This document shows, piece by piece, positions 52,752 to 62,812 of a stretch of 64,000 nt of DNA. Under the pieces are notes generated by a model. That model did not search any database. It saw only the letters and a list, made by a program, of their open reading frames with translations, and was not told where the DNA came from. Source of the stretch: Salinivirga sp035268865 (GTDB lineage: Bacteria; Bacteroidota; Bacteroidia; Bacteroidales; Salinivirgaceae); NCBI RefSeq assembly GCF_035268865.1, contig NZ_DATFKB010000191.1:7374-71373 (forward strand), written 5' to 3'. The position numbers and the translations under genes were made by a program. The first letter of the stretch is position 1. Every line of letters begins with the position of its first letter.

Positions 52752-53765
52752 ATGTATACATCTATAATTCGCCCACTTCTTTTCCAATTTAATCCCGAAA
52801 ATGCGCACTGGTTAACTTTCCAGGCACTTAAATTTTTACAATCAATCCCTTTTGGCCCTGCTATGCTTGAATCTTTTATGCAACCTGTGGAAGATCCGGT
52901 TAATATAATGGGACTTACATTCCGCAATCGTGTTGGTGTAGCTGCGGGTTTAGATAAAAATGCAGAATTACTTCCGATATGGAAGTCACTGGGCTTTGGT
53001 TTTGCCGAAATAGGAACTGTTACGCCACTTGGACAGCCGGGTAATCCACGTCCGAGACTTTTCAGATTGCCCGATGACCAGGCTTTAATTAACCGTATGG
53101 GTTTTAATAATGATGGTTTGGATATCATCCGGGAGCGGCTAAAAAATCGTCCTAAAGATTATATTGTGGGCGGCAACCTGGGGAAAAATACTGCTACACC
53201 AAATGAACAGGCATTAAAAGATTACCTCCGGGTATTTATCGAACTTTACAACCTGGTTGATTACCTGGTAATTAATGTCAGTTGCCCCAATATCAGTGAT
53301 CTGGATAAATTACAGGATCGCAAAGAACTTGATACCATTCTTAAAGCAATTATGGAGCGACGAAACCAAATGGTTATTCACAAGCCCGTGTTGCTTAAAG
53401 TATCACCGGATTTAAATGATCATCAGCTAATGGATACTTTACAATTGGTTGCCGATCATAGTGTGGATGGCATTATTGCTACAAATACAAGTATCGGACG
53501 TACAGGATTAAGCGCAACTAAAGCACGCATAAATCAAATTGGTAATGGTGGTTTAAGTGGTTTACCCATATCAGAGCGGTCTACACAAATCATAGCTTTA
53601 GTTAAAAAAGAGTTGGGTAACGATTATCCTGTTATTGGTTCAGGTGGTATTGTAAATGAAGCCCAGGCCAGGGCTAAACTTGATGCCGGAGCCGATATGT
53701 TACAGTTGTATACGGGGTTTATCTATCAAGGCATAGGTTTAATTAAGCGGTGTTTACAGTTGTAA
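52752..53765 (+). CDS. pyrD: Quinone-dependent dihydroorotate dehydrogenase (class 2)
   Basis: A 337-residue membrane-associated flavoenzyme that makes orotate for pyrimidine synthesis. The N-terminal helical extension typical of class 2 is present ('RPLLFQFNPENAHWLTFQAL'). FMN- and substrate-binding motifs are 'VGVAAGLDKNAE', 'INRMGFNNDG', the catalytic Ser in 'INVSCPN', and 'IGSGGI' near the C-terminus. It is a single-gene unit between the XRE gene and adk. Confidence 0.95.
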   Translation: MYTSIIRPLLFQFNPENAHWLTFQALKFLQSIPFGPAMLESFMQPVEDPVNIMGLTFRNRVGVAAGLDKNAELLPIWKSLGFGFAEIGTVTPLGQPGNPRPRLFRLPDDQALINRMGFNNDGLDIIRERLKNRPKDYIVGGNLGKNTATPNEQALKDYLRVFIELYNLVDYLVINVSCPNISDLDKLQDRKELDTILKAIMERRNQMVIHKPVLLKVSPDLNDHQLMDTLQLVADHSVDGIIATNTSIGRTGLSATKARINQIGNGGLSGLPISERSTQIIALVKKELGNDYPVIGSGGIVNEAQARAKLDAGADMLQLYTGFIYQGIGLIKRCLQL

Positions 53766-53835
53766 TATTTTTTATGACTAAAAAAATATATCGTATATTG
53801 CAAAATAAGTGTAGAATTAAATAAAAACAACATTT

Positions 53836-55005
53836 ATGCTGAACATAGCTCTATTTGGTCCTCCTGGTGCAGGAAAAGGAACGCAATCAAAAATGCTGAT
53901 CGAAAAATACAACCTAACCTACATATCAACCGGAGATATTTTACGCGAAGAGATCGCTGAAGGCACTGAACTCGGTTTAAAAGCTAAGACAGTTATTGAA
54001 AAAGGAGGCCTGGCTTCCGATGAGATTATTGTGCAAATTATAGAACAAAAAATTAAAAGAAATCCATATGCCAATGGATTTTTGTTTGATGGATTTCCCA
54101 GAACTATTGTACAGGCCTATATTCTCGAGGGTATGCTATTTAAAATGAATACAAGGCTTACCTGTATGTTGAGCCTTGAAGTACCTAAAGATGAACTAGT
54201 AAAGCGGTTACGTGAACGCGGAAAGGTTTCGGGCCGAAAAGATGACAATGAGGAGGTTATACAAAATCGTTTAAGGGAATATGATCAAAAAACCATCCCT
54301 GTAGCATCATTTTACAAAGATAAACACATATATTATGGTATTGAAGGCAGGGGATCGGTTGATGATGTTTTTCAGCGCCTTGATGATGCTATTAAGCGCT
54401 CATTAGAGGACCGTTGGGTTAATATTATTTTGTTTGGATACCCAGGTGCCGGGAAAGGAACTCAGGCCAAAAAGGTAGCTGAGCAATATAACCTGCACTA
54501 TATCTCAACAGGCAAAATTCTACGTCAAGAGATCAGAGATAATACCGATATTGGAAAACTGGCCAAACCCTATATGGAAAAAGGCGCCATTGTACCCGAT
54601 GAGTATGCCATTAAATTGATTGAACGTAAAATGGAGGAGCATCATAAAGCCAATGGTTTTATTTTTAAGGGTTTTCCGCGTACCATGGTACAGGCCTATA
54701 TTCTGGATGGTATGTTGCATAAGGTGGGCTCTACAGTTACTTCTGTGTTCGAACTTAAAATTACGGCTACAGAGGCCGTAAAACGACTTGTTGACAGGAG
54801 TAAAACAGAGCGCCGACGGCCATATGATATGCAAATTGAGACCATCATTTCTCGTCTGGAAGAGTATGAGCAACGAACATTAAAAGCCAAGGAGTTTTAC
54901 GATAAAAAACATCTGCTTCATGTAATTGATGGAATTGGCAGTGAAGATAACGTACAGGAGCGCTTAAAAAATGAAATCGACAAAGTGGTTCAACAGACAC
55001 TTTAA
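53836..55005 (+). CDS. adk: Tandem double adenylate kinase
   Basis: A 389-residue protein made of two adenylate kinase units in a row. Domain 1 (about 1-192) has P-loop 'GPPGAGKGTQ' (8-17), 'STGDILREE' (Asp34), 'DGFPRT' (Asp85) and Arg residues for phosphate binding; it looks fully active. Domain 2 (about 194-389) has P-loop 'GYPGAGKGTQ' (201-210), but 'STGKILRQE' (Lys227) and 'KGFPRT' (Lys278) replace the two conserved Asp, and the family lid is short. The second unit may bind nucleotide without normal Mg2+ chemistry. Ordinary bacterial Adk is about 190-220 residues. It is convergent with the FemAB gene, 11 bases apart. Confidence 0.92.
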   Translation: MLNIALFGPPGAGKGTQSKMLIEKYNLTYISTGDILREEIAEGTELGLKAKTVIEKGGLASDEIIVQIIEQKIKRNPYANGFLFDGFPRTIVQAYILEGMLFKMNTRLTCMLSLEVPKDELVKRLRERGKVSGRKDDNEEVIQNRLREYDQKTIPVASFYKDKHIYYGIEGRGSVDDVFQRLDDAIKRSLEDRWVNIILFGYPGAGKGTQAKKVAEQYNLHYISTGKILRQEIRDNTDIGKLAKPYMEKGAIVPDEYAIKLIERKMEEHHKANGFIFKGFPRTMVQAYILDGMLHKVGSTVTSVFELKITATEAVKRLVDRSKTERRRPYDMQIETIISRLEEYEQRTLKAKEFYDKKHLLHVIDGIGSEDNVQERLKNEIDKVVQQTL

Positions 55006-55016
55006 GGTATGCATTG

Positions 55017-56111
55017 TTAATTGTGATATCCTTGCATTTGTTGCTCTTCGGTACGGAATAATTGATATTCGCGTTCATTAAAAACATAGTCCCAGCAGCC
55101 CTGGCGATGGAAAAGGTGACCACCGAATCCTTTTTTAAATCGATATAGTCCATACATAGGGTGGGTTGGGTCATCGGAAGGGGATACTCCAAACATGTCG
55201 TAGGTTTCGCAACCAGATTGCTGTGCTGTGAGCATGGCTTCCCACTGAAGTCTGTATGGTCCCATCAAGTGGCGGTTATTGGATGAAGAGGCGCCATATA
55301 GATAGGTGGCACGCCCATTGTTCATTGTCAGAATCATACCGGCTAGTGGCTCTTTATCTTTTTCGGCCAGCAGTAATTCAAGTTTTGTTTCGGGATCTTT
55401 TTTTTGGGCTTCCCAAAGCGCTTCAAAAAACTGATAATCATCGTAATGAATGTGGTTACGTAAAGTTGTTTCGCGGTATAAGCGATACCAGGTGGGAAGC
55501 GCTGTTTTATCGGCTCTCCGCACACTAACACCCTTGCGCTCTGAAAGTCGCACGTTATAGCGCGTTTTTGATTTCATTTTCTGCAAAATACTTTCCGGTC
55601 TTTTATTCAGGTCAACAAATAGTGTGTTGCTTGGCAGCACATCGGTACCGGCTTTGCGCAATGCATGTGTCCGGGTACCGAAGTTCATGCGCAGTTCACG
55701 TACGTGTGGCGCAGGGTTACCAAGCCAATTGCCATTTTCATCGAATCTTTCGGGCTCATAAACCCATGGTGATTCCCAGGAAACATCGAATCTCAGAAAC
55801 AGACAATTTTTGGGCAAATAAACCTTAATGCTTTCTGTAATTTGCTCCAGCACATCACCGTAATGATAGCTTTCCGGAATTTCAAAAGGAATGTAAGGTA
55901 TATAGGCCATTGTAGCATCCGGTGCAATCCGCTGCGTGAGTATGAGCATATCGGCATAGGTAATTAAACTATCTGATTCCGATAGCTCGAGATTAAATGC
56001 CTGAACATTCCAGCCATTTCTTTGCTTGAAATTGGCCCAAAAAGTTGTTTGTTGGGGAATATAGTTTTCCGAAATTTCCAACGGATGTTTTGTAACTACC
56101 TTTAAATCCAT
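55017..56111 (-). CDS. FemAB-like aminoacyl transferase
   Basis: A 364-residue protein of the lipid II glycyltransferase family (FemABX, twin GNAT-like folds). The N-terminal half has 'QQTTFWANFKQRNGW' and a long strand region, and the C-terminal half has 'NVRLSERKGVSVRRA' and 'YLYGASSSNNRHLMGPYRLQ' with 'YDMFGVSPSDDPTHPMYGL'. By family it adds an amino acid from aminoacyl-tRNA onto a peptidoglycan precursor or similar lipid. It is a lone gene, and its exact substrate is unknown. Confidence 0.85.
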   Translation of the reverse strand: MDLKVVTKHPLEISENYIPQQTTFWANFKQRNGWNVQAFNLELSESDSLITYADMLILTQRIAPDATMAYIPYIPFEIPESYHYGDVLEQITESIKVYLPKNCLFLRFDVSWESPWVYEPERFDENGNWLGNPAPHVRELRMNFGTRTHALRKAGTDVLPSNTLFVDLNKRPESILQKMKSKTRYNVRLSERKGVSVRRADKTALPTWYRLYRETTLRNHIHYDDYQFFEALWEAQKKDPETKLELLLAEKDKEPLAGMILTMNNGRATYLYGASSSNNRHLMGPYRLQWEAMLTAQQSGCETYDMFGVSPSDDPTHPMYGLYRFKKGFGGHLFHRQGCWDYVFNEREYQLFRTEEQQMQGYHN

Positions 56112-56210
56112 AATTCCATTAAATTTTCGGCCGCGAATCTAATATTCTCTTATTTAAATTCCAAATCAATGAATGTCCTATAATTTATATTATGTTAAAT
56201 AGAATATATA

Positions 56211-56250
56211 AAAAGAAAGGGAGAAAACCTTTTGTCTTCTCCCTTCTATA
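56211..56250 (-). terminator. Terminator after the TPR gene
   Basis: On the minus strand AAGGGAGAA pairs with TTCTCCCTT across an 11-base loop and is followed by TCTTTT. It lies just past the stop of the TPR gene. Confidence 0.6.
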
Positions 56251-56254
56251 GTAT

Positions 56255-57424
56255 TTAAAGTGATTCTAATTTCTTTTTCACCTCTTCAAGTTTTTCTGTA
56301 TAACCCTCCTTACCACGTAATTGCATATAAATGGTTTTAAGGTTTTTCAATACTTGTTTATCTTTTGGAGCAAGTTCATGTGCACGTTCAAAATATTTTG
56401 CTGCACGCATAAACTCTTTTTCAGCATCTTTAAGCAGTTGTTTATACTCCTTCTCTTTTTCCAAAGGAAGATCGTTGGCCTGGTTCCTTAATTCTGCTGC
56501 TTTGTTGTAAAACAATCTGGCCATGTTGTACATTACATCCACATTATCGGGATCAATTTTCATGGCTTTGTCATAAGCTTCCTGAGCCTTTTCTGGATTA
56601 CCCATTTCACTGTGAACATTACCCATAGCAAAATAAAGGGTTACATTTTCCGGGTCAGCCTCAATGGCTTTCTTCATGTATTTCAATGCTGCTTCGAGCT
56701 TACCCGATTTGGTGTAATAATCCACCAACAAAAGCATAATATTTTTATTGTCTTCTGCTTTTTCCAGCCCAGTCTTGAGTGTTTGTACATATTGTACAGT
56801 ATCTTTCTGATCTTTATAATTTTGGGCGATTAACAGGTAACATCTTGAAACTTCGTGCCCCATTTCAATGCTCTTGCTGAACATTTCATTGGCCTTCTCA
56901 ATGTTTTCTGACTGTTGTGCAGCAATACCGGTGTAGAAATAAATACCTTTGTCAATATCTTCAATATTGAAGGTTTTCTCCAACTTAGCCGATTCAATTA
57001 GTTGCTTAAAGGTATTGAAGGCTTTTTGGGGATGTTCTGCCCTGAGTTGTCTAATCCCCTGGTTGAGTGCTTGTTGAAGTGCAATGTTGAATAAATTCAA
57101 CACGTCATCCTCATATCTGCCCCGGTCATCGAGTTCCAGTGATTTTTTAAACGACTTCATGGCTTCCACCAGTGGCGCTTCATGTAAATCAGTTAATGAA
57201 GTATCCTGATAAATCTTTTGATAAATCATTCCACGGTAATACCATGTTTTAGGATCATCCAGTGTTTTAGGATGGTCTTTTGCTTCGTCAATGGCTTTCA
57301 TCGCCTTCTCGAGTTCATTATACTTGGGCTTGGCGTAATTATACGCGCTGACAACCTTCGAACGTTGAGCTTGTGTATAAGTGAACCCGCTTATTAATAA
57401 AACAATTAAAACGATTCTTTTCAT
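56255..57424 (-). CDS. Secreted TPR protein
   Basis: A 389-residue exported protein with a signal peptide (about 1-20; start ATG 57424 chosen over the upstream in-frame ATG at 57451 because the signal begins there). At least six tetratricopeptide repeats fill the rest, for example 'GKLEAALKYMKKAIEADPEN' and 'GNPEKAQEAYDKAMKIDPDN'. It is a protein-protein interaction module with unknown partner. It follows gyrA by 60 bases, an arrangement that recurs in this phylum. Confidence 0.88.
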   Translation of the reverse strand: MKRIVLIVLLISGFTYTQAQRSKVVSAYNYAKPKYNELEKAMKAIDEAKDHPKTLDDPKTWYYRGMIYQKIYQDTSLTDLHEAPLVEAMKSFKKSLELDDRGRYEDDVLNLFNIALQQALNQGIRQLRAEHPQKAFNTFKQLIESAKLEKTFNIEDIDKGIYFYTGIAAQQSENIEKANEMFSKSIEMGHEVSRCYLLIAQNYKDQKDTVQYVQTLKTGLEKAEDNKNIMLLLVDYYTKSGKLEAALKYMKKAIEADPENVTLYFAMGNVHSEMGNPEKAQEAYDKAMKIDPDNVDVMYNMARLFYNKAAELRNQANDLPLEKEKEYKQLLKDAEKEFMRAAKYFERAHELAPKDKQVLKNLKTIYMQLRGKEGYTEKLEEVKKKLESL

Positions 57425-57484
57425 GTTGGTGTATTTTTTTGTACAGTTCAAAAATATGCGATTTTATGCGATTATCAAATATTT

Positions 57485-59980
57485 TTACTGTTCTTCTGTT
57501 GAATTATCATCATCAACCTGTGCATCTTCTATCTCATCGTCCCCGTTACTTTCGGCATAAGCTATCGCAGCTATATGGTCATCTTTTTTGAGGTTGATTA
57601 GCCTCACTCCTTGTGTGGCTCTTCCCAATACGCGCATTTCTTCAACCGATAACCTGATGGTTAATCCTTTACGGGTAATGATCATGATGTCATCCTGGTT
57701 CGTAACCCCTTTTAAAGCAATTAAATCACCTGTTTTATCGGTGATATTCATGGTTTTTACCCCTTTACCACCTCTTCTGATGATGCGATAATCCTGAATT
57801 AAAGAACGTTTGCCGTATCCTTTTTCTGATACAACAAGTATATCTTCTGATTCATTTTCAACAGTAATCATGCCAATCACTTCATCATTGCCTGAAATTG
57901 ATATTCCACGTACACCTGCAGCATTTCTTCCGACCGTGCGCACGTCCTTTTCAGGGAATCTTATCGCTTTGCCTGACCTCACACCCATAAGAATATCGTG
58001 CTCGCCATTGGTAAGTTTAGCTTCCAGAAGCTCGTCTCCTTCTCTTATATTTACAGCCACAATACCGTTGGTTCTTGGCCGCGAATAAGCTTCAAGCAAT
58101 GTTTTCTTGACTATACCTTTCTTAGTGGCTAAGACAATATAGTGTGATTTAAGATATTCTTCATCTTTAAGATCCTGTATGTGAATATAGGCTTTTACCC
58201 TGTCGTCAGGCTCTATGTTCAGCATATTCTGCATTGCTCTTCCCTTGGAAGTACGGGTGCCTTCAGGTATTTCGTAAACTTTAAGCCAGAAACATTTGCC
58301 TTTTTCTGTGAAGAAAAGCATGGTATTGTGCATTGATGCCACATACATATGCTCCACAAAATCGGCATCACGGGTTGACGAACCACGCGCTCCGGTTCCA
58401 CCTCTGCCCTGCGTTTTAAATTCCGTAAGTACAGTGCGCTTGATGTAACCCATATGTGAAATGGTAATAACCACGTCTTCGTCGGCATAAAAATCTTCCG
58501 GGTTGAACTCTTCCGCATTCATTACTATTTCTGTGCGGCGTTCATCACCATAGTGCTCTTTAACCTCAACCAATTCATCCTTCACAATACCCATTCTAAT
58601 CTCCCGGTCGGCCAATACCTTTTTGTACCACTCTATTTTCTCAAGCAGTTCATTATATTCATCGCGCAGTTTATCCTGCTCCAGACCAGTCAGCTGTCCC
58701 AATCGCATATCAACAATGGCACGAGACTGCGCATCAGATAATTCAAACCGTTCCATTAAACGGTTACGAGCTTCTTCTCTGTTCGATGAAGTCTTGATTA
58801 GCTGAACAACTTCATCAATATTATCACTTGCAATGATTAATCCTTCAAGGATGTGGGCTCTTTTTTCGGCCTGATCGAGTTCATATTGGGTACGCCTTGT
58901 AACTACCTCGTGGCGATGTTCAATAAACTCATGGATGATCTCCTTTAGATTTAGAAGCTTCGGTCTTCCTTTAACAAGGGCAATGCTGTTGACACTAAAT
59001 GTGGATTGTAGCTGTGTATATTTGTATAGCTTATTAAGAACGACATTAGCTATGGCATCCCGTTTTATATCATAAACGATACGCATACCATTACGATCCG
59101 ATTCATCGTTAATATTAGAAACACCTTCCAGTTTTTTTTCATTGATCAACTCAGCCGTTTTCATGATCATCTCGGCTTTGTTCACCATATATGGAATTTC
59201 GGTTACGATAATACGCTCTTTACCTGAATTGTCGGTTTCAATCTCGGACTTGGCCCTGATAACTACTCTTCCTTTACCGGTACGGTAGGCTTCTTTTACA
59301 CCGGAATACCCGTAAATAGTACCTCCTGTAGGAAAATCTGGAGCTTTAACATGTTCAATTAAAGTTTCAATATCCACTTCCGGTTCATCGATGTATTCAA
59401 CACAAGCATCAATTACATTGCTGAGATTATGCGGCGGTATATTGGTGGCCATACCTACAGCAATACCTGAAGTTCCGTTTACCAATAAGGTTGGCAGCCT
59501 TGTGGGCAGCACTGTTGGCTCTTTCAGCGTATCGTCGAAATTCAATTGAAAATCGACTGTATTTTTTTCAATATCTGCCAATGTAAGGTCAGAAATACGC
59601 TGCAATCTGGCTTCAGTATAACGAAGGGCCGCAGGGCTGTCACCATCAACAGACCCAAAATTACCCTGACCATCGACAAGTTTATAGCGCATGGACCAGG
59701 GCTGTGCCATTCTGACCATTGTGAGATAGACAGAGGAATCGCCGTGCGGGTGATACTTACCCAACACCTCTCCCACAATACGTGCTGATTTTTTATAAGC
59801 TTTATTATAAGTTACACCCAGTTCATGCATACCGAACAGCACCCTGCGGTGTACGGGTTTTAAACCGTCTCTAACATCCGGTAAGGCCCGGGCTACAATC
59901 ACCGACATTGAATAATCAATGTAGGCAGATTTCATCTCCTCTTCGATGTTAATCTTGTGAATTTTCTCTCCTTCAGCCAT
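57485..59980 (-). CDS. gyrA: DNA gyrase subunit A
   Basis: An 831-residue type II topoisomerase subunit that breaks and rejoins DNA while GyrB hydrolyses ATP. The catalytic Tyr121 is in 'AALRYTEARL', the quinolone-determining segment is 'HPHGDSSVYLTMVRMAQ' (residues 77-93), and the GyrA box 'QGRGGTG' in the C-terminal DNA-wrapping domain is intact. The acidic C-terminus ends 'DDDNSTEEQ'. At the site equivalent to E. coli Asp87 it has Leu86. It is divergent from clpC. Confidence 0.96.
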   Translation of the reverse strand: MAEGEKIHKINIEEEMKSAYIDYSMSVIVARALPDVRDGLKPVHRRVLFGMHELGVTYNKAYKKSARIVGEVLGKYHPHGDSSVYLTMVRMAQPWSMRYKLVDGQGNFGSVDGDSPAALRYTEARLQRISDLTLADIEKNTVDFQLNFDDTLKEPTVLPTRLPTLLVNGTSGIAVGMATNIPPHNLSNVIDACVEYIDEPEVDIETLIEHVKAPDFPTGGTIYGYSGVKEAYRTGKGRVVIRAKSEIETDNSGKERIIVTEIPYMVNKAEMIMKTAELINEKKLEGVSNINDESDRNGMRIVYDIKRDAIANVVLNKLYKYTQLQSTFSVNSIALVKGRPKLLNLKEIIHEFIEHRHEVVTRRTQYELDQAEKRAHILEGLIIASDNIDEVVQLIKTSSNREEARNRLMERFELSDAQSRAIVDMRLGQLTGLEQDKLRDEYNELLEKIEWYKKVLADREIRMGIVKDELVEVKEHYGDERRTEIVMNAEEFNPEDFYADEDVVITISHMGYIKRTVLTEFKTQGRGGTGARGSSTRDADFVEHMYVASMHNTMLFFTEKGKCFWLKVYEIPEGTRTSKGRAMQNMLNIEPDDRVKAYIHIQDLKDEEYLKSHYIVLATKKGIVKKTLLEAYSRPRTNGIVAVNIREGDELLEAKLTNGEHDILMGVRSGKAIRFPEKDVRTVGRNAAGVRGISISGNDEVIGMITVENESEDILVVSEKGYGKRSLIQDYRIIRRGGKGVKTMNITDKTGDLIALKGVTNQDDIMIITRKGLTIRLSVEEMRVLGRATQGVRLINLKKDDHIAAIAYAESNGDDEIEDAQVDDDNSTEEQ

Positions 59981-60143
59981 TCATTTTACATTTTGAAAAT
60001 TAGCATTCAAAAATACAAATAATGGTGGTATATCCTATCGTTTTAGACCGAACTTTATCAACAGTTACATGTTCATAAATAATGGTCTGTTTTTTGAAAC
60101 AAGAATATTAAATTTACATATTCAAAAGAAAAGCAAAACGCTT

Positions 60144-62684
60144 ATGAATGCACAATTTTCTGAAAGATTACACGAAGTTTTATCATACAGCCGGGAAGAA
60201 GCCATACGCCTTGGAAATGAATCTATTAGCGTAGAACATCTCTTCCTCGGAATTTTGCGGGAAGGTGAAGGGCCGGCCGTTGACGTGCTTATTTCAATGG
60301 GCATAAAACTCTTCGAACTGCGACAAACCATTGAAGAACAAATCAGGCAAGACAAAGTGACCGACATTGCTGAAAAAAATAATTTGCCACTACTCAGGCC
60401 TGCAGAACGGGTCTTGAAGCTTATTTACCTCGAAGCCCGGTCGCTTGAGAGTGAAGAGGTCGATACCCAGCACCTGATGATGGCTATTTTAAAAGAAGAA
60501 AACTCCTTAACCGCCATGACACTAAGAGAAATGCAGGTAGATTATGATCATTTTAAAGAGAATTATCTAAAATACAGTCCCCAGGCCAGAAGCGATTCCG
60601 GCTATGGAGACGAAGAGATGGACGAACCCGGTGATTTTCAATCATCGACTTCAAAATCAGACTCTGACACGCCGGTACTCGATAATTTCGGTGTAGACCT
60701 TACCAAGGCTGCAGAAGAGAAACGGCTCGATCCGATTGTAGGGCGTGAAACTGAAATTGAGCGACTTGCACAAATTTTGAGCCGGCGCAAAAAAAATAAT
60801 CCGGTGCTGATTGGTGAACCAGGAGTTGGAAAATCAGCTATTGTAGAAGGCATGGCTGCCCGTATTGTAAAACGCCAGGTTTCTCGCGTTTTATTCGACA
60901 AAAGAATTATGACACTTGATCTGGCTTCTATTGTAGCCGGAACAAAATATCGCGGCCAATTTGAAGAACGCATAAAAGCCATTCTTAATGAGCTGTCTAA
61001 AAATGACAATATTATTCTCTTTATTGATGAAATTCATACCATTGTAGGCGCAGGAGGCGCAACAGGATCGCTTGATGCAGCGAATATGCTTAAGCCAGCA
61101 CTTGCACGTGGCGAAATACAATGTATAGGCGCCACAACCCTGGATGAATATCGCCAGCATATTGAGAAAGATGGTGCGCTGGAGCGTCGCTTCCAGAAAG
61201 TTATGGTCGAAGCAACTTCGCAGGAAGAGACCATGGAGATTCTGCACCGCATAAAGGATCGTTATGAAGAGCATCATAATGTGAATTATACAGAGGAGGC
61301 ACTTGATGCATGTATAAAGTTATCAATGCGTTATATTAGCGACCGCTACTTGCCGGATAAAGCCATTGATGCACTGGATGAAAGTGGATCGCGCGTGCAC
61401 ATTTCCAACATTAACGTGCCGGAACGGATTTTGGAACTGGAAAAAGAGATTGAAAAAATCCACGACGAAAAGATCCAAAAGGTACATGAACAAAACTTTG
61501 AACAAGCTGCTGCACTTAGAGATACAGAGCGTAAAAAGAACGATGAGCTCGAAAAAGAAAAAGAAAACTGGGAACAGGAGCTTGTGAAGCATCGTGAAAC
61601 AGTGACAGAAGAAAATGTGGCAGAAGTAATTGCCATGATGACAGGTGTACCTGTTCAGCGTATTGCCCAAACCGAAGGTAACCGCTTGTTGAAAATGGGC
61701 GAAGAGATACGTGAAAACGTTATTGGACAGGAACAGGCCATTGAAAAAATTGTGAAAGCAATTCAAAGGAATCGCGCCGGACTTAAAGACCCCAATAAAC
61801 CGATTGGTACATTTATTTTCCTTGGACCTACCGGTGTGGGTAAAACACAATTGGCCAAGGTGCTGGCCGAGTACCTTTTTGACTCACAAGATGCCCTGTT
61901 GCGTGTTGATATGAGTGAGTACATGGAGAAATTTGCAGTTTCACGACTTGTTGGAGCACCTCCGGGATATGTAGGCTATGAAGAAGGCGGGCAGCTTACC
62001 GAGAAAGTGCGCCGCAAGCCCTATTCAGTTGTGTTGCTCGATGAAATCGAAAAAGCCCACCCTGATGTTTTCCATATTTTGCTTCAGGTGCTTGATGAAG
62101 GGCGTTTGACAGATAGTTTTGGACGTAGAGTCGATTTTAGGAACACCATCATCATCATGACTTCGAACATTGGCTCGCGCGAGTTGAGAGAATTCGGACA
62201 GGGTGTTGGTTTTGCCACCTCAGCCACTGTTAAAAGTGTCGATGATCGTGCCAAGGGCATCATTCAAAAGGCTTTAAAAAATGCATTTGCGCCTGAGTTC
62301 ATTAACCGCCTCGACGATGTGGTGATGTTCAATTCTTTGGATAAAGCCGCTATTAACAAGATAATTGATATTGAGCTTAAAGGATTGTATATACGAACCG
62401 AAGAACTTGGCTATAAATTAGAACTTTCGGCACCAGCAAAAGAGTTTATTGCCGACAAAGGATTTGACACGCAATATGGAGCTCGTCCGCTAAAAAGAGC
62501 CATACAAAAATATTTGGAAGATGAAATGGCTGAACTTATATTGAAATCAGACATTAGTGCGGGTGATACCATAAAGGCAATTTTTAGTAAAAAGGAAGAA
62601 AAAATTGAATTTAAAATAAAGAAAGCTTCCAATGAAGCGGACCCCTCAGGAGACAATGAGGAAAACAAAAAAGAAAATAATTAA
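60144..62684 (+). CDS. clpC: ClpC-type AAA+ unfoldase
   Basis: An 846-residue HSP100 chaperone that feeds proteins to ClpP. The Clp-N domain (about 1-145) has two repeats ('YSREEAIRLGNESISVEHL'). AAA1 has Walker A 'GEPGVGKSAIVEG' and 'LFIDEIHTIVGAGG'. A UVR/M-domain follows ('QNFEQAAALRDTERKK'), then AAA2 with 'GPTGVGKTQLAKVLAEYLF' and 'VVLLDEIEKAHPDV'. I chose the ATG at 60144, which starts the conserved 'NAQFSERLHEVLS', over 60069. No McsA/B or CtsR regulators are seen. Confidence 0.95.
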   Translation: MNAQFSERLHEVLSYSREEAIRLGNESISVEHLFLGILREGEGPAVDVLISMGIKLFELRQTIEEQIRQDKVTDIAEKNNLPLLRPAERVLKLIYLEARSLESEEVDTQHLMMAILKEENSLTAMTLREMQVDYDHFKENYLKYSPQARSDSGYGDEEMDEPGDFQSSTSKSDSDTPVLDNFGVDLTKAAEEKRLDPIVGRETEIERLAQILSRRKKNNPVLIGEPGVGKSAIVEGMAARIVKRQVSRVLFDKRIMTLDLASIVAGTKYRGQFEERIKAILNELSKNDNIILFIDEIHTIVGAGGATGSLDAANMLKPALARGEIQCIGATTLDEYRQHIEKDGALERRFQKVMVEATSQEETMEILHRIKDRYEEHHNVNYTEEALDACIKLSMRYISDRYLPDKAIDALDESGSRVHISNINVPERILELEKEIEKIHDEKIQKVHEQNFEQAAALRDTERKKNDELEKEKENWEQELVKHRETVTEENVAEVIAMMTGVPVQRIAQTEGNRLLKMGEEIRENVIGQEQAIEKIVKAIQRNRAGLKDPNKPIGTFIFLGPTGVGKTQLAKVLAEYLFDSQDALLRVDMSEYMEKFAVSRLVGAPPGYVGYEEGGQLTEKVRRKPYSVVLLDEIEKAHPDVFHILLQVLDEGRLTDSFGRRVDFRNTIIIMTSNIGSRELREFGQGVGFATSATVKSVDDRAKGIIQKALKNAFAPEFINRLDDVVMFNSLDKAAINKIIDIELKGLYIRTEELGYKLELSAPAKEFIADKGFDTQYGARPLKRAIQKYLEDEMAELILKSDISAGDTIKAIFSKKEEKIEFKIKKASNEADPSGDNEENKKENN

Positions 62685-62706
62685 CCGACAATTTAAAATG
62701 AAGATA

Positions 62707-62742
62707 AAATACCGGATCACTCTTATGATCCGGTATTTTTTT
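62707..62742 (+). terminator. Terminator of clpC
   Basis: AAATACCGGATCA (62707-62719) pairs with TGATCCGGTATTT (62726-62738) and continues in T. It is the strongest stem in the window. Confidence 0.9.
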
Positions 62743-62812
62743 GCCTTGTTCAAAACAAAAGCCCATTTCAACTGTCAGGAAATGTAAATAATAATTTAAA
62801 AATACAATAGCA

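Noticed and set aside
61323..61850. A 175-residue open frame on the minus strand inside clpC
   Set aside because: It is antisense to AAA1/AAA2 coding sequence and Phe/Cys/His-rich without any known domain.
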